Shown: positions 26,037-35,408 of the stretch, one piece after another
Layout: the number at the start of each line of letters is the position of its first letter
Position numbering within the stretch: position 1 is the stretch's first letter
Source of the DNA: CAYOHP01 sp964403795 [NCBI: uncultured bacterium]
Lineage (GTDB): Bacteria; Muiribacteriota; UBA6191; CAZXTJ01
DNA: 64,000 nt
Direction: 5' to 3'
Assembly: GCA_964403795.1 (NCBI GenBank)
Contig: CAYOHP010000014.1
Span: 24,566-88,565 of the forward strand
The notes under the pieces: generated by a model
Told to the model about the DNA's origin: nothing
Seen by the model: only the letters and a program-made list of their open reading frames with translations
The model's database searches: none
Made by a program: the position numbers and the translations under genes

Positions 26037-27036
26037 TCTCGATCACCGGCAGTCGGATCGGGGCCTCGTCCACCATGGACTTCAGGCTCTGGCAGACCCC
26101 CCCGCCGTCGCAGCGCTTCTCCTCGCGATGGACGCACCCGTCGCACTCCTCGTAGATCCCGGCCCGCTCCACCCGGATCTCGCGGCGCAGTCCCTCGTAG
26201 TACTCGATCGCCTCCCGGGCGTTGGGGAAGTCGAGGATCGACCTCCGGTGGAAGTCCGACATCGGGAAGCAGCCGTAGATCGAGAGGTCGGGCGAGATGT
26301 CCAGGGCGGTCGAGCAGTAGAAGCGGGTGTCGGGAACCCAGCGCGCCATCCAGCCGAGCTGGGCGTCGTCGAACTGGCAGAGCACGAAGCCGCAGTCGAG
26401 CCGGGGCTTGATCCGCAGTCGCTCGAACTGCGGGGTATAGGTCATCAACCGGTCGACCACGGTCTTGATCTGGTCCGGGCGGATGTAGGCGCTGTCGACC
26501 CCGGGGACCGGATGGGTGATCCCCAGGCGCAGGTCCCGCTTCATCCCGTGGCGCGTCACCAGGTCGAAGAGGAAGTCGAGCTGGTAGTCGGTCCGGTAGA
26601 TGTTGAACCCCGGCATCGACCACTTGCCCATGGCCGCCAGGAAGGCGTCGACCTTCTCGGTCTCGCCCGGCAGCGTCTCGGTCTGGCCGGGATCGTTCAG
26701 GTTCACCACGAAGTTCAGGACCCCGGGATCGAGCTTGCCGAGGTGGCGGCGGATCTCGTCGAAGCGGGCCTGGCTCATCAGGGCGTTGGTGAAGACCGTG
26801 ACCCGGAACCGCCGCTCCACCAGGTAGAGCACGAAATCCACGAACTGGGGATGGATGGTGGGTTCGCCGCCGAGCAGCGAGACCCCCTGGTCGCCCGAGG
26901 CCTGGAGGAAGTCGGCCAGGTAGACCATGTTCTCCCAGGTCAGGATGTCGGCGGGGGTCGAGTCCGCCATCTCCTTCTCGGCGAAGCAGTAGGGACAGGC
27001 CCGGGTGCACTTGGACGTCAGCAGGATGTTGGCCAT
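26005..27036 (-). CDS. Radical SAM enzyme
   Basis: 343 aa. The N-terminus has CTRACPYC (Cys10, Cys14, Cys17) and VSLLGGEPTIHPQF (GGE motif, SAM methionine site). Asn-Asp-rich strand ends (FVVNLNDPGQ) follow the family pattern. The C-terminal part has further Cys: DCGFVLCQF, FYCSTALDI, YGCFP and CDGCVHREEKRCDGGGVC, a SPASM-like cluster-binding region. It probably carries out a radical modification on a peptide or small molecule. The start ATG is 53 bp after the DUF4392 gene, so the glutamate module and this cluster may share a transcript. Confidence 0.9.
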   Translation of the reverse strand: MANILLTSKCTRACPYCFAEKEMADSTPADILTWENMVYLADFLQASGDQGVSLLGGEPTIHPQFVDFVLYLVERRFRVTVFTNALMSQARFDEIRRHLGKLDPGVLNFVVNLNDPGQTETLPGETEKVDAFLAAMGKWSMPGFNIYRTDYQLDFLFDLVTRHGMKRDLRLGITHPVPGVDSAYIRPDQIKTVVDRLMTYTPQFERLRIKPRLDCGFVLCQFDDAQLGWMARWVPDTRFYCSTALDISPDLSIYGCFPMSDFHRRSILDFPNAREAIEYYEGLRREIRVERAGIYEECDGCVHREEKRCDGGGVCQSLKSMVDEAPIRLPVIENELPKSGLRV

Positions 27037-27089
27037 CGGAGGGGAAACGGTATCACGCCGGGCCGGATTGCGGGGCAGGAGATTGGCTG

Positions 27090-28004
27090 TCAGCCCATCG
27101 CCCGCAGCTCGGCCACCAGCGCCAGCGTGTCCCGGTAGGGGAGCCCGTCCACGGTGGGCTCGGCCCGTCCGGTGATCCCGTCCACGGCGCCTGCCGCCAA
27201 CGCCTTCCCGAGGTCGTCCTCCAGCTCGCCGGCACCCGGCAGCAGGTCCTGGCCGGTGACCCGCGACAGCGCCGCCAGCAGGGCATAGGCGCCCCAATTC
27301 GAGGTCCCTGCCACCACCAGCCGGTGCACCGTCACCACCGAAGGCCATGGGGGAAGGCCGGAAATCCCCCCCGATCCGGGAGGCCGCTCGTCCCGGGGCT
27401 CCACCGCCCCCACGGGGCGCATGCGGGGATCGACCAGGTTGCCCATGCCGACCTCGTTGCCCCCGTCGCCGATGGCGAAGGTCCGCACCGCTCCGTGGTC
27501 CGCGGCTCCGGGACCGGACAGGAAGAGCTCGTCCAGTGGCGCCACCGCTTCCGAGATGTCGACGCCCCGGAAGTTCCGGTAGGTCCCGTCGGCGACCCGA
27601 CCCGGACGCTCGATCGCCAGCAGGCCGTCGATCCCATGACGCGCTCGCCAGTCGCAGGCCGCAACCCGACGCGCCGCGGCCTCCACCGGCCAGCCCAAGA
27701 CCTCGACCCCGGGAGCCCCGAGGGCCGCGAGCACCGGTGCAGTCCGGGCATCCGTCGGGAAGCACACGCCCCGGCCGAGCCGCGTCATGGCCCGTCCCAG
27801 CGCCACCGCTCCCAGCGGGCCGTCGGTCTCGGGCCGATCGGTGGCCAGGTGGGGGAAGCCGGTGACGATGGCCAGCCGCTCCACCGTCGCCAGCTCCCGG
27901 GCGACGGTCTCGATCGGCCCCCAGGGAGCCGTGGCAGGCAGTCCCCGTCCCCCGGGGTCGCGCCGGCAGATCGCTTCCAGGGCGGCGTACCGCTCCCGGC
28001 TCAC
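27090..28004 (-). CDS. DUF4392 D-glutamate cyclase-type protein
   Basis: 304 aa. IVTGFPHLATDRPETDGPLGAVALGRAM, GIDGLLAIERPGRVADGTYRNFRG and FAIGDGGNEVGMGNL are conserved blocks of DUF4392, the catalytic half of mammalian D-glutamate cyclase (DGLUCY), which converts D-glutamate to 5-oxo-D-proline and water. In mammals DUF4392 is fused behind DUF1445; here DUF1445 is at the end of the upstream oxoprolinase gene. GTG at 28004 shares bases with that gene's TGA (GTGA), a translational-coupling overlap. This suggests one metabolic unit. Confidence 0.87.
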   Translation of the reverse strand: MSRERYAALEAICRRDPGGRGLPATAPWGPIETVARELATVERLAIVTGFPHLATDRPETDGPLGAVALGRAMTRLGRGVCFPTDARTAPVLAALGAPGVEVLGWPVEAAARRVAACDWRARHGIDGLLAIERPGRVADGTYRNFRGVDISEAVAPLDELFLSGPGAADHGAVRTFAIGDGGNEVGMGNLVDPRMRPVGAVEPRDERPPGSGGISGLPPWPSVVTVHRLVVAGTSNWGAYALLAALSRVTGQDLLPGAGELEDDLGKALAAGAVDGITGRAEPTVDGLPYRDTLALVAELRAMG

Positions 28005-31000
28005 GACCTCGCCGGCTCGGGGTCCAGGAGGTCCCGGTCCGTCAGGTCGGCGACGAACATGTGGCCCGGCGCATGGGAGGCGAACCACGGGATCGCACCG
28101 GTGGCCAGGGCGGTCCGGCAGGCCTCCTGGCTGGAGACCCCGCAGGCCCAGAAGACCGGCACCTCGCCGTGGCGCACGGTCACCGCATCGCCGAACTCGG
28201 GAGCCGCCAGCTTGGCGATCGCCAGGCTCGCAGGATCCCCGGCATGGACCGGTGCCCCGTGGGCCCGGGACCAGCGTCCCGTGATCCGGCGTGCCTCCTC
28301 GACCCGCCCGGAGGCGACCGGTCGCATGCTGACGACCAGCTTTCCTCCGAACGGTCCCACCGGCACGAGGTCCTGTCCCGTGCGGTACATCGGGACGTTC
28401 CTGCCCTCCTCGACGTGGCGCAGGCCGATCCCGGCCTCCAGGAGTCCGCTCTCGAAGGTGAAGCTGCATCCGAGCAGGAACGCCGCGCAGCCTGGTCCCC
28501 AGATCCCGGCGAGGTCAGCCACCGCCTCCACCCCTTCGGGCCGGTGCACCAGGTACCGGGGAAGATCCGTCCGCAGGTCGGCGCCGGCCGCCAGGATCCG
28601 CGTCATGGGGTCGCCGTCCGGCAGTCGTTCGAGCAGGGGGCACGCCTGGGCGTTGGCCCGGCAGAAGGCCTCGAAGGCATCGGCCGCTGCCGCCGGGAGC
28701 ACGATCAGGTTGGCCTGCACGTGCCCGGTCGCGATCCCGGGGGTCGGCCTCGTGAACCGCCCCAGCCGGCACAGGCGGCGCAGCTCGTCGGGGCGCATCC
28801 GGGCCCACTCGAGGGCGTCGGGCTCGTAGCCCCCTCCTCCGGGTGTCTCGATCCGGATCCGGTCCCCCGCCTCGGCCTCGATCCGCACCTTGGCGGGAAG
28901 TTCGATCCAGCGGTCCTTGCGGCGCAGCGCATTGCGGCCCGCCCGTCCCGGTTCGGCGCCCCCCAGCCCGAAGGGTCCGAGAGCCCGGCGCTCGGAGAGG
29001 ATCGAGACCGTGACGGGCTTCCGGAACTCGATCTCCCGGACCACCCCGTCGCCGCCCCGGTAGGTGCCGGCGCCGCCCGATCCGGCCCGGATCGAGAAGC
29101 GTCGCACCCGCACCGGGTAGCGCAGCTCCATCACCTCGGGGTCGGTGAGCCTCGTGTTCGTCATGTGGGTGTGGACCGCGCTGGCGCCGTCGAATCCGAG
29201 GCCCGCCCCCGCCCCTCCGCAGATCGTCTCGTAGTAGCCGAACGAATCGTTCCCGAAGGTCAGGTTGTTCATGGTCCCCTGGCTGGCGGCGACCTTGCGG
29301 ACCGCACCGAAGACCACGTCCACCACCCGCTGGCTGGTCTCGACGTTGCCACCGACGACCGCGGCCGGAGGCCGGGGCGAGAGCAGCGAGCCCTCGGGGA
29401 TCACGATCGAGACCGGGCGCAGGCAGCCCCCGTTCAGCGGCAAGGTGCGCCGGGTCAGGCAGCGGAGCGCATAGAGCACCGCGGCGTGGACCACCGCCAC
29501 CGGGGCGTTCAGGTTCCCGGGGAGTTGGGGATCGGTGCCGGTGAAGTCGAAGACGGCCCGCTCTCCGTCGACCTTCACGGTCAGTCCGATGCGGGCCCCG
29601 TCGTCCAGGAAGTCGAAGGCCCGGTGCTCCCCGGCAGGCAGATCGGCGAGCACCTCGCGGACGGCTTCCTCGCCGTTGTCGAGGACGTGACCCATGTAGG
29701 CGTCGACCACCTCGGGGCCGTGCAGCCGGTCGAGCTCCAGGATCCGCCGGACCCCGGCCTGGTTGGCCGCCACCTGGGCCCGGAGGTCGGAGAGCCGCTC
29801 CTCGGGATTGCGGGCCGGCCAGCGCCCTTCCGAGAGCCGGGCCCGGATCTCGGCCTCCCGGAACCGACCTCCCTCGACCAGGGGGAAGGCATGGAGCCGT
29901 ACCCCTTCCTCGTCGATCGAGCGCGAGAAGGGCGGCATGGACCCCGGCGAGATCCCGCCGATGTCGGCGTGGTGGCCCCGGTTGGCCACGAAGGCCCGGA
30001 GCTTGCCGGCGTCGTCGAAGACCGGGGTCACCACGGTGACGTCGGGGAGGTGGGACCCGCCGTGGTAGGGGTCGTTGGACACGAAGACGTCGCCGGGCCG
30101 CATCCGGTCGCCGACCTCGTCGCGCACCGCGGCCACGGTGGCGCCCATGGCACCGAGGTGAACCGGGATGTGGGGGGCGTTGGCCACCAGCTCGCCGGCC
30201 TTGGTGAACAGCGCGCACGAGAAATCCAACCGCTCCTTGATGTTGGTCGAGTGGCTGACCCGCTCCAGCGTCCGGCCCATGGTCTCGGCGCAGGACATGA
30301 AGAGGTTGTTCCAGAGCTCCAGGCGGATCGGGTCGCGGCGGGTGGAGCGGGGCTCGGGGGGGCGGCCCTCGGCATCCTCCAGCACCAGGACCCCGGACTC
30401 GGAGAGGCGGGCGGTCCATCCGGGGGCGAGCACGATGGTCGAGATGGCCTCGATCACCAGGGCCGGCCCCTCGATCCGGTCGCCGGCGGCGAGGTCCTCG
30501 CGCCGGTAGAACGGGGAGTCCACCGAGGTCACTCCGCCCTGGGGCGAGGGGAACCAGACCGGACCCCGACCCACCGGAGTCGGCGGAGGGGAGCCGGCGG
30601 CGCGAGCAGGAGGCGCCATGGAGCCGAGGTCGGGGTCGGGGGTACGCCCGGTGCCGAGCACCCGGACCGTGACCACCTCGACCGGGACGTCGACGTGGAG
30701 GAATCCGTAGAGCCGCTGGTGGGCCGACTCGAAGGCCGCCCGCAGCCGCCCGAGGTCGGCGTCCCAGGCCACGTTCAGGGTCTGGTCGACACCCCGGTAG
30801 CGGAGATCGACGGTGGCCACCACGGTGACGTCGCCCTCGGCGGCACCCTGGTCGAGGAGGGCCCGGCGGACCTGGGCCGAGAGTTCGGCGAAGGTCGAGG
30901 CCAGCCGTTCCCCGGTGCCCTCGTCGAGCGGCCCGGGCCGGGTGGCCGTCTCCACCGCCACCAGGTCGGCGAGTCCGATCCCGAAGGCCGAGAGCACTCC

Positions 31001-32431
31001 CGAGAGCGGGTGGAGCAGCACGGTGCGGATCGAGAGCGAGCGGGCGATGGCGGTGACGTGCTGGCCGGCGGCGCCGCCGAACCCGAGCAGAGCATGGTCG
31101 CGGACGTCGTGGCCGCGCTCCTGGGAGAGGCCCACGATGGGATCCGCCATGTTCTCGTTGGCGATCCGCACGAAGCCCTCGGCGACTTCCTCGATCGTCA
31201 TCTTCCGGCCGGTGGCCACCCGGACCGCGTCGACCACGGCCGCGAAGCCCCGCCGGGCTGCCTCGAGGTCGAGGGCCGCAGTACCCGAGGGACCGAAGCA
31301 CTGCGGGAAGTGCTCGGGCCGGATCCGCCCCAGCACCAGGTTGGCGTCGGTCACGGCCAGGGGGCCGCCCCGTCCGTAGCAGGCCGGTCCGGGATCGGCG
31401 CCGGCGCTCTCGGGACCCACCTGGAAGCGCCCCTGCTCGAAACGCAGGATCGAGCCGCCGCCGGCGGCCACGGTCGAGACCTCGAGCATGGGGGCCTTCA
31501 AGCGGATGCCCGCCACCTTGGTCTCGTAGACCCGGGCGAACTCGCCGTCGAAGCGGGAGACGTCGGTCGAGGTCCCTCCCATGTCGAAACCGAGGACCTT
31601 CTCGAAGCCGGCCCTCCGGGCCACATGGGCCACTGCCACGACCCCGCCGGCAGGGCCCGAGAGCACCGAGTCCTTGCCCGAGAACCGGTCCACCGAGGCG
31701 AGTCCCCCGGAGCTCTGCATCATGAAGAGGCGGGTGGAGCGGGGCAGCTCCGACTCGAGGGCGGTCAGGTAGCGACGCAGCACCGGGGAGAGGTAGGCGT
31801 CGACGGTGGTGGTGTCGCCCCGGCCCACGGCCTTGATCTCGTTGGCGACCCGGTGGCTCACGCTCACCCACTCGAAGCCCAGGTCCCGGGCCCTGGCCTC
31901 GACCGCCAGCTCGTGGTCGGGGTTCTTCCAGCTGTGGAGGAAGAGCACTGCCAGGGTGGTGAAGCCCTCGGCTCGCAGCCGACGCAGGGCGTCGCCAGCA
32001 CGCTCCCGGTCGAGCGGGGTCTCGACCCGGCCATCGGAGTCGATCCGTTCCGGGATCCCCACCACCTTCCGGGGCAGGGTCTCGGGCTTCACGATCCGGA
32101 GCGCGAAGAGCTCGGGCCGGTCCTGGTAGCCGATCGAGAGCAGGTCCTCGAAGCCCTCGGTGACGAGCAGCGGGAAGGGCTCACCCCGTCGTTCGAGCAG
32201 GGCGTTGGTCCCCTTGGTCGTGCCCATGCGCACGGCTTCGAGGACATCCTCCGGGATCGCCTGGTCGCGTCCCAGGCCGAGCAGGTCGCGGATCCCCTGC
32301 AAGGGGGCGTGGCGGTAGACGTGGGGCGCGTCGGAGAGGAGCTTCCGGACCTTGAGTTGCCCCTCTGGGTCCTGGGCCACCAGATCCGTGAAGGTCCCGC
32401 CCTGGTCGATCCAGATCCGCCAACCGCGCAT
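28001..32431 (-). CDS. 5-oxoprolinase-type HyuA-HyuB protein fused to DUF1445
   Basis: 1476 aa. Residues 1-690 are HyuA-like ([21 protein letters not shown] phosphate loop; [10 protein letters not shown]). About 692-1200 is HyuB-like ([26 protein letters not shown]; ends ETPGGGGY). Eukaryotic and some bacterial ATP-dependent 5-oxoprolinases have this A-B fusion and hydrolyse 5-oxoproline to glutamate. About 1210-1470 is a complete DUF1445/UPF0317 domain ([55 protein letters not shown]-like end), the partner domain of D-glutamate cyclase. I know of no such three-part fusion; no stop or frameshift interrupts it. AAGGA lies 8 nt before the ATG. Confidence 0.9.
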   Translation of the reverse strand: MRGWRIWIDQGGTFTDLVAQDPEGQLKVRKLLSDAPHVYRHAPLQGIRDLLGLGRDQAIPEDVLEAVRMGTTKGTNALLERRGEPFPLLVTEGFEDLLSIGYQDRPELFALRIVKPETLPRKVVGIPERIDSDGRVETPLDRERAGDALRRLRAEGFTTLAVLFLHSWKNPDHELAVEARARDLGFEWVSVSHRVANEIKAVGRGDTTTVDAYLSPVLRRYLTALESELPRSTRLFMMQSSGGLASVDRFSGKDSVLSGPAGGVVAVAHVARRAGFEKVLGFDMGGTSTDVSRFDGEFARVYETKVAGIRLKAPMLEVSTVAAGGGSILRFEQGRFQVGPESAGADPGPACYGRGGPLAVTDANLVLGRIRPEHFPQCFGPSGTAALDLEAARRGFAAVVDAVRVATGRKMTIEEVAEGFVRIANENMADPIVGLSQERGHDVRDHALLGFGGAAGQHVTAIARSLSIRTVLLHPLSGVLSAFGIGLADLVAVETATRPGPLDEGTGERLASTFAELSAQVRRALLDQGAAEGDVTVVATVDLRYRGVDQTLNVAWDADLGRLRAAFESAHQRLYGFLHVDVPVEVVTVRVLGTGRTPDPDLGSMAPPARAAGSPPPTPVGRGPVWFPSPQGGVTSVDSPFYRREDLAAGDRIEGPALVIEAISTIVLAPGWTARLSESGVLVLEDAEGRPPEPRSTRRDPIRLELWNNLFMSCAETMGRTLERVSHSTNIKERLDFSCALFTKAGELVANAPHIPVHLGAMGATVAAVRDEVGDRMRPGDVFVSNDPYHGGSHLPDVTVVTPVFDDAGKLRAFVANRGHHADIGGISPGSMPPFSRSIDEEGVRLHAFPLVEGGRFREAEIRARLSEGRWPARNPEERLSDLRAQVAANQAGVRRILELDRLHGPEVVDAYMGHVLDNGEEAVREVLADLPAGEHRAFDFLDDGARIGLTVKVDGERAVFDFTGTDPQLPGNLNAPVAVVHAAVLYALRCLTRRTLPLNGGCLRPVSIVIPEGSLLSPRPPAAVVGGNVETSQRVVDVVFGAVRKVAASQGTMNNLTFGNDSFGYYETICGGAGAGLGFDGASAVHTHMTNTRLTDPEVMELRYPVRVRRFSIRAGSGGAGTYRGGDGVVREIEFRKPVTVSILSERRALGPFGLGGAEPGRAGRNALRRKDRWIELPAKVRIEAEAGDRIRIETPGGGGYEPDALEWARMRPDELRRLCRLGRFTRPTPGIATGHVQANLIVLPAAAADAFEAFCRANAQACPLLERLPDGDPMTRILAAGADLRTDLPRYLVHRPEGVEAVADLAGIWGPGCAAFLLGCSFTFESGLLEAGIGLRHVEEGRNVPMYRTGQDLVPVGPFGGKLVVSMRPVASGRVEEARRITGRWSRAHGAPVHAGDPASLAIAKLAAPEFGDAVTVRHGEVPVFWACGVSSQEACRTALATGAIPWFASHAPGHMFVADLTDRDLLDPEPARS

Positions 32432-32490
32432 GGAGCGTCCTTCCGCCCCGGGACGGGTCCCATCCCCGGGAAGCGAACGCTATTTTGATT

Positions 32491-32513
32491 GGCAGCTCGC
32501 CCGCAAGGGGCTA
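32491..32513 (+). repeat. Dispersed palindromic repeat, copy 3 (fragment)
   Basis: Only the first 22 bases of the element are present (ggcagctcgcccgcaagg...). Its end supplies the last codon region of the lipase gene: the stop (CTA on this strand, TAG on the minus strand) lies directly at the repeat edge, so the fragment caps the gene's 3' end. Confidence 0.7.
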
Positions 32514-33593
32514 CATCCCGGCGTCGAAGAGCATCCGGGTGATGTTCCGGTAGAACCGGCGCACCGGGAAGATCGTGAACCAGCCCATCTCGTCCAGATG
32601 GTCGGCGTCGAGGTCGGCCTGGAACTCGCCCCAGCGACCCGACGAGAGCGAGACCAGTCCGTCGTTGCGACCGGCCTTGGCCGGGATCACCCAGCCGGGA
32701 TTGCCGCCGACCATCTCGGTGACGGCCCGCCGTGGATCGGTGGCGAGCAGCTTCCGGAGCGGCGCCGGCAGGATCGACATCCCCATGAGCCGCTCCCGGG
32801 TCGAGGGCTTCCTGCCCAGCACCGCCTTCTCCATGATGGTGTTGACCACGGTGGCCGTGGAGAGCAGCGGGAGGGTCGTGAACGGCGACTGGGCGCCCAC
32901 GAAGCTGAAGTAGCGGACTCCGGGCTGGTTGGGGATGGCGGCGTTGAAGTCCCGCATGCCCTTCACGGAGATGCCGTGGATGCCTTCCCGGTGGAGGCCG
33001 AAGAGGTCCCAGAGCTTCCACGCCTTCTGCTTCTCGAAGACCCACTTCAGGGCGAAGTCGGCGTACCAGACCCCCTGGTGCGGGGTCGAGACGGTGGTCA
33101 GGCTGGCGACCCGGTCCGCCATCCCGAGCTTGGCGATCATGTAGCGGGAGTCGAGTCCCCCGGCCGAGTGGGCGATCAGGTGGAACTTCTCCCAGCCCGT
33201 GGATTCGATCTGCTGCTTCAACTCGGTGGCCCGCTGCTCGAAGGACGCGAACGGCGTGGTCTCGGGCAGGAAGACCTGCATGCCTTCCCGTCGCAGGTGC
33301 TCGGCGACCCCCAGGAAATACGGGATCAGGAAGGGCCCCAGCTTCAGGTTCCGGTACCCGAACAACCCGTGGACCAGCACGATCGGGTAGCGCGGGATGT
33401 CCCGGATGCGGTTTACGCGGAGGAAGTTCTGGCGGGCCTTGGGGCGGTAGTAGTTGCCCTTCCGGTCCCACTTCCAGGGGGGCGGCTCCTCGGTACCGGC
33501 ACCGGCATCGGCACCGGCGCAGGGTGCGAACGCCATGGCCATGGCGGCCGCGAACCCCATGACGAGCCGACGACGCCCACCGGCGCGATCCAT
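32511..33593 (-). CDS. Secreted triacylglycerol lipase (alpha/beta hydrolase)
   Basis: 360 aa. A signal peptide ends near residue 27 (CAGADA). YPIVLVHGLFGYRNL carries the oxyanion HG; IAHSAGGLDSRY holds the nucleophile Ser in an AHSAGG elbow; GRNDGLV and DADHLDEMG supply the catalytic Asp and His, matching Pseudomonas/Burkholderia family I lipases. It hydrolyses long-chain acyl esters outside the cytoplasm. No lipase foldase gene is nearby. The 3' end is capped by a fragment of the dispersed repeat, and the upstream region (33594-33904) holds an orphan terminator on the other strand. Confidence 0.9.
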   Translation of the reverse strand: MDRAGGRRRLVMGFAAAMAMAFAPCAGADAGAGTEEPPPWKWDRKGNYYRPKARQNFLRVNRIRDIPRYPIVLVHGLFGYRNLKLGPFLIPYFLGVAEHLRREGMQVFLPETTPFASFEQRATELKQQIESTGWEKFHLIAHSAGGLDSRYMIAKLGMADRVASLTTVSTPHQGVWYADFALKWVFEKQKAWKLWDLFGLHREGIHGISVKGMRDFNAAIPNQPGVRYFSFVGAQSPFTTLPLLSTATVVNTIMEKAVLGRKPSTRERLMGMSILPAPLRKLLATDPRRAVTEMVGGNPGWVIPAKAGRNDGLVSLSSGRWGEFQADLDADHLDEMGWFTIFPVRRFYRNITRMLFDAGM

Positions 33594-33859
33594 CCGCACC
33601 CCGAGACCCCGCGGGCAGCCTTCCCCGACTGCCCGCCTCCATCCTAGGGAGCCGGCGCCGCATGCCAATCCAGAATCGTCCCGGAGGTGTCGCAAGCAGT
33701 CTCGCCGGCGAGAGCTGCGAGACGGTCCGGCGAGGCCCGAGGGTGCATGAACTCGCATCATTCCGTAGTGGCACGGGTCGTGATAGGGACGCTCGTGTCC
33801 TCCCGGAATACGGGAGGCATCCCGCACGAACCCACGATATCCCTGCGACGATACGCATC
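33594..33859 (+). other. Gene-free region with hairpins upstream of an orphan terminator
   Basis: Part of the 311-bp gap 33594-33904. It contains a 7-bp hairpin (CCTCCCG, loop GAATA, CGGGAGG; 33799-33817) and leads into a perfect intrinsic terminator on the plus strand. No convincing coding sequence with a Shine-Dalgarno is visible on that strand. It is likely a small structured RNA, with an unknown start somewhere after about 33700; the leftmost part should also hold the lipase promoter on the other strand. Confidence 0.4.
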
Positions 33860-33888
33860 GAGGCTGCATTCGCAGCCTCTTTTTTTTT
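33860..33888 (+). terminator. Intrinsic terminator, plus strand, without an annotated gene
   Basis: Stem GAGGCTGC/GCAGCCTC (8 bp perfect), loop ATTC, then nine T. A classical factor-independent terminator, but the genes on both sides are on the minus strand, so it must serve an unannotated plus-strand transcript. Confidence 0.9.
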
Positions 33889-33904
33889 GGCTGCGCGGGT
33901 GCGT

Positions 33905-35254
33905 CTAGCGTGCCGCGACCAGGCGCAGGGTCCGGTCGCGATCGGGGTCGGCCGGGAGCCGCCCGAGCGCCTCGACCAGACGGGCCCGCAATGCATCGAT
34001 GTCGGCGAGGCTGGCGCCCAGCGGTGGGCCGGCCAGGTACGCGGGGGCCGAGAGCAGGCCGACCAGGAAGCGCAGGCGCGGCAGGGGGCCGGGCGGCGGG
34101 AAGAAGTCCGGCGGCAGCCGCTCCCAGGCCTCGAGCGCTCGCCCCAGAGGAGGGAACGTCACCGCCCCGGGGCTGGCCGAGGGAAGGGTGGAGGCGAGCT
34201 GGGCCTCGGCCTCCAGGTAGGCGACCACCGGACGGAGCTCGGGCTCGACGCTGCGTGCGAGGCGGGCGAAGCTCTTCACCCGGGTCTGGTGGACCGGGCT
34301 CTCCTCGAGCCAGTCGAAGGCTCCCTTGGGACGCAGGGTGCGCTGGAGCGCGGCCGTCAGCACCCGGTCGCCCAGCGGACCCGGATACATCGCCAGGGCC
34401 TCGGGGAGGATCTCGGAGAGCCCTCCGAGCAGCAGGAGCAGTCGCTGGGTCCGCTCCAGCCGTAGCAGTCGGGCGCGATCCGAGGTCGGGGTCGGCTCCG
34501 CCTCGAACCGTTCCACCGCCTCCCCTGCGATCCGCGCCGGCTCTCCGGGGTCCAGCCCCGCGGGATCCCTGAGCCGCGCCCGGACCAGGGTGTCGAGGCG
34601 CGCCAGCAGGATCTCGAGATCGTCCCCCGAGGGCGTGGCGCGGGCTTCGCTCCGGCCGATCCACCAGGCCCGGAGTCGTCCCGCGGCCGGACCATGGAGC
34701 CGGCGGGGACGTCCATGGAGCCGGGTGGCGGCGGCCGGCCAGAGCACCAGGCGGAGACCCCGGGAGGGCGCGCCCGGCAGCGGCTCCGGCCACGCCACGA
34801 AGCGCCCGGTCTCGGTCTCGATCCGGGGGCCGAGCTCCCCGGCCTCCACCAGGTCGAGCCCGAGGACGATCTCGACCTCGGGGCCTCCCGCGTCGGGCAG
34901 TTCCACGCCCCCTTGAGCCCAACCCCGGTCGAGGCCGGCGAACCAGGCGGGATGCGCTTCGAGCCGCGCCAGGGTGCGGGCCCGACCGAAGGTCGAGGAA
35001 GGCTCGGGGCCGGGGCCCGGGAGGGGCAGGACGGAACCCGCCAACAACCGGAGGTTCCGAGGCGGGAGGTCCAGGGCCTCGGGCTCGCCCACGACGGGTC
35101 CGCGCCAGGCTTCGCTGACCCGGGCGTCCCCCGGTCCCGCGCCATGACGCATCCCGACCATCCGGGCGACGCCGGTGCCCAGGGTCGTCACTGCCAGGAG
35201 CGCCACGACCAGGGCCACGGGCCCCGTCGTCCCGCTCCCGCCCGTATCGGCCAT
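33905..35254 (-). CDS. Membrane-anchored protein of unknown function
   Basis: 449 aa. One N-terminal hydrophobic helix (VALVVALLAVTTLGTGV, about residues 13-29) acts as signal anchor; the rest is predicted outside the cytoplasm. Arg/Leu-rich helical stretches (RARLLRLERTQRLLLLLGGLSEILPEAL) lie in the middle. No domain recognised. It is divergent from the gene starting at 35409, with 154 bp between them. Confidence 0.7.
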   Translation of the reverse strand: MADTGGSGTTGPVALVVALLAVTTLGTGVARMVGMRHGAGPGDARVSEAWRGPVVGEPEALDLPPRNLRLLAGSVLPLPGPGPEPSSTFGRARTLARLEAHPAWFAGLDRGWAQGGVELPDAGGPEVEIVLGLDLVEAGELGPRIETETGRFVAWPEPLPGAPSRGLRLVLWPAAATRLHGRPRRLHGPAAGRLRAWWIGRSEARATPSGDDLEILLARLDTLVRARLRDPAGLDPGEPARIAGEAVERFEAEPTPTSDRARLLRLERTQRLLLLLGGLSEILPEALAMYPGPLGDRVLTAALQRTLRPKGAFDWLEESPVHQTRVKSFARLARSVEPELRPVVAYLEAEAQLASTLPSASPGAVTFPPLGRALEAWERLPPDFFPPPGPLPRLRFLVGLLSAPAYLAGPPLGASLADIDALRARLVEALGRLPADPDRDRTLRLVAAR

Positions 35255-35408
35255 GCCCCCGAGGGTACCTGGACGGACCCGGCCCCGGAGGTACTCTCCG
35301 GCGGAGACGGGCGCGGCCCCCGGTACCTGGTCATCCGGGGAGGACCCGACGGGCCGAACCCGGCGCTCGCGGGTCCCGGGCGGGCGGACTCCCGGAGCAG
35401 GAAACTGG

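Noticed and set aside
28061-32488. 1475-codon plus-strand open frame opposite the oxoprolinase gene
   Set aside because: Complete mirror frame of a gene with strong domain motifs; no start signal and shadow composition.
33687-33908. Small plus-strand coding gene (73 codons)
   Set aside because: GTG start overlaps the only GGAG, the product has no recognisable pattern and it runs through the terminator hairpin; an RNA is more likely.
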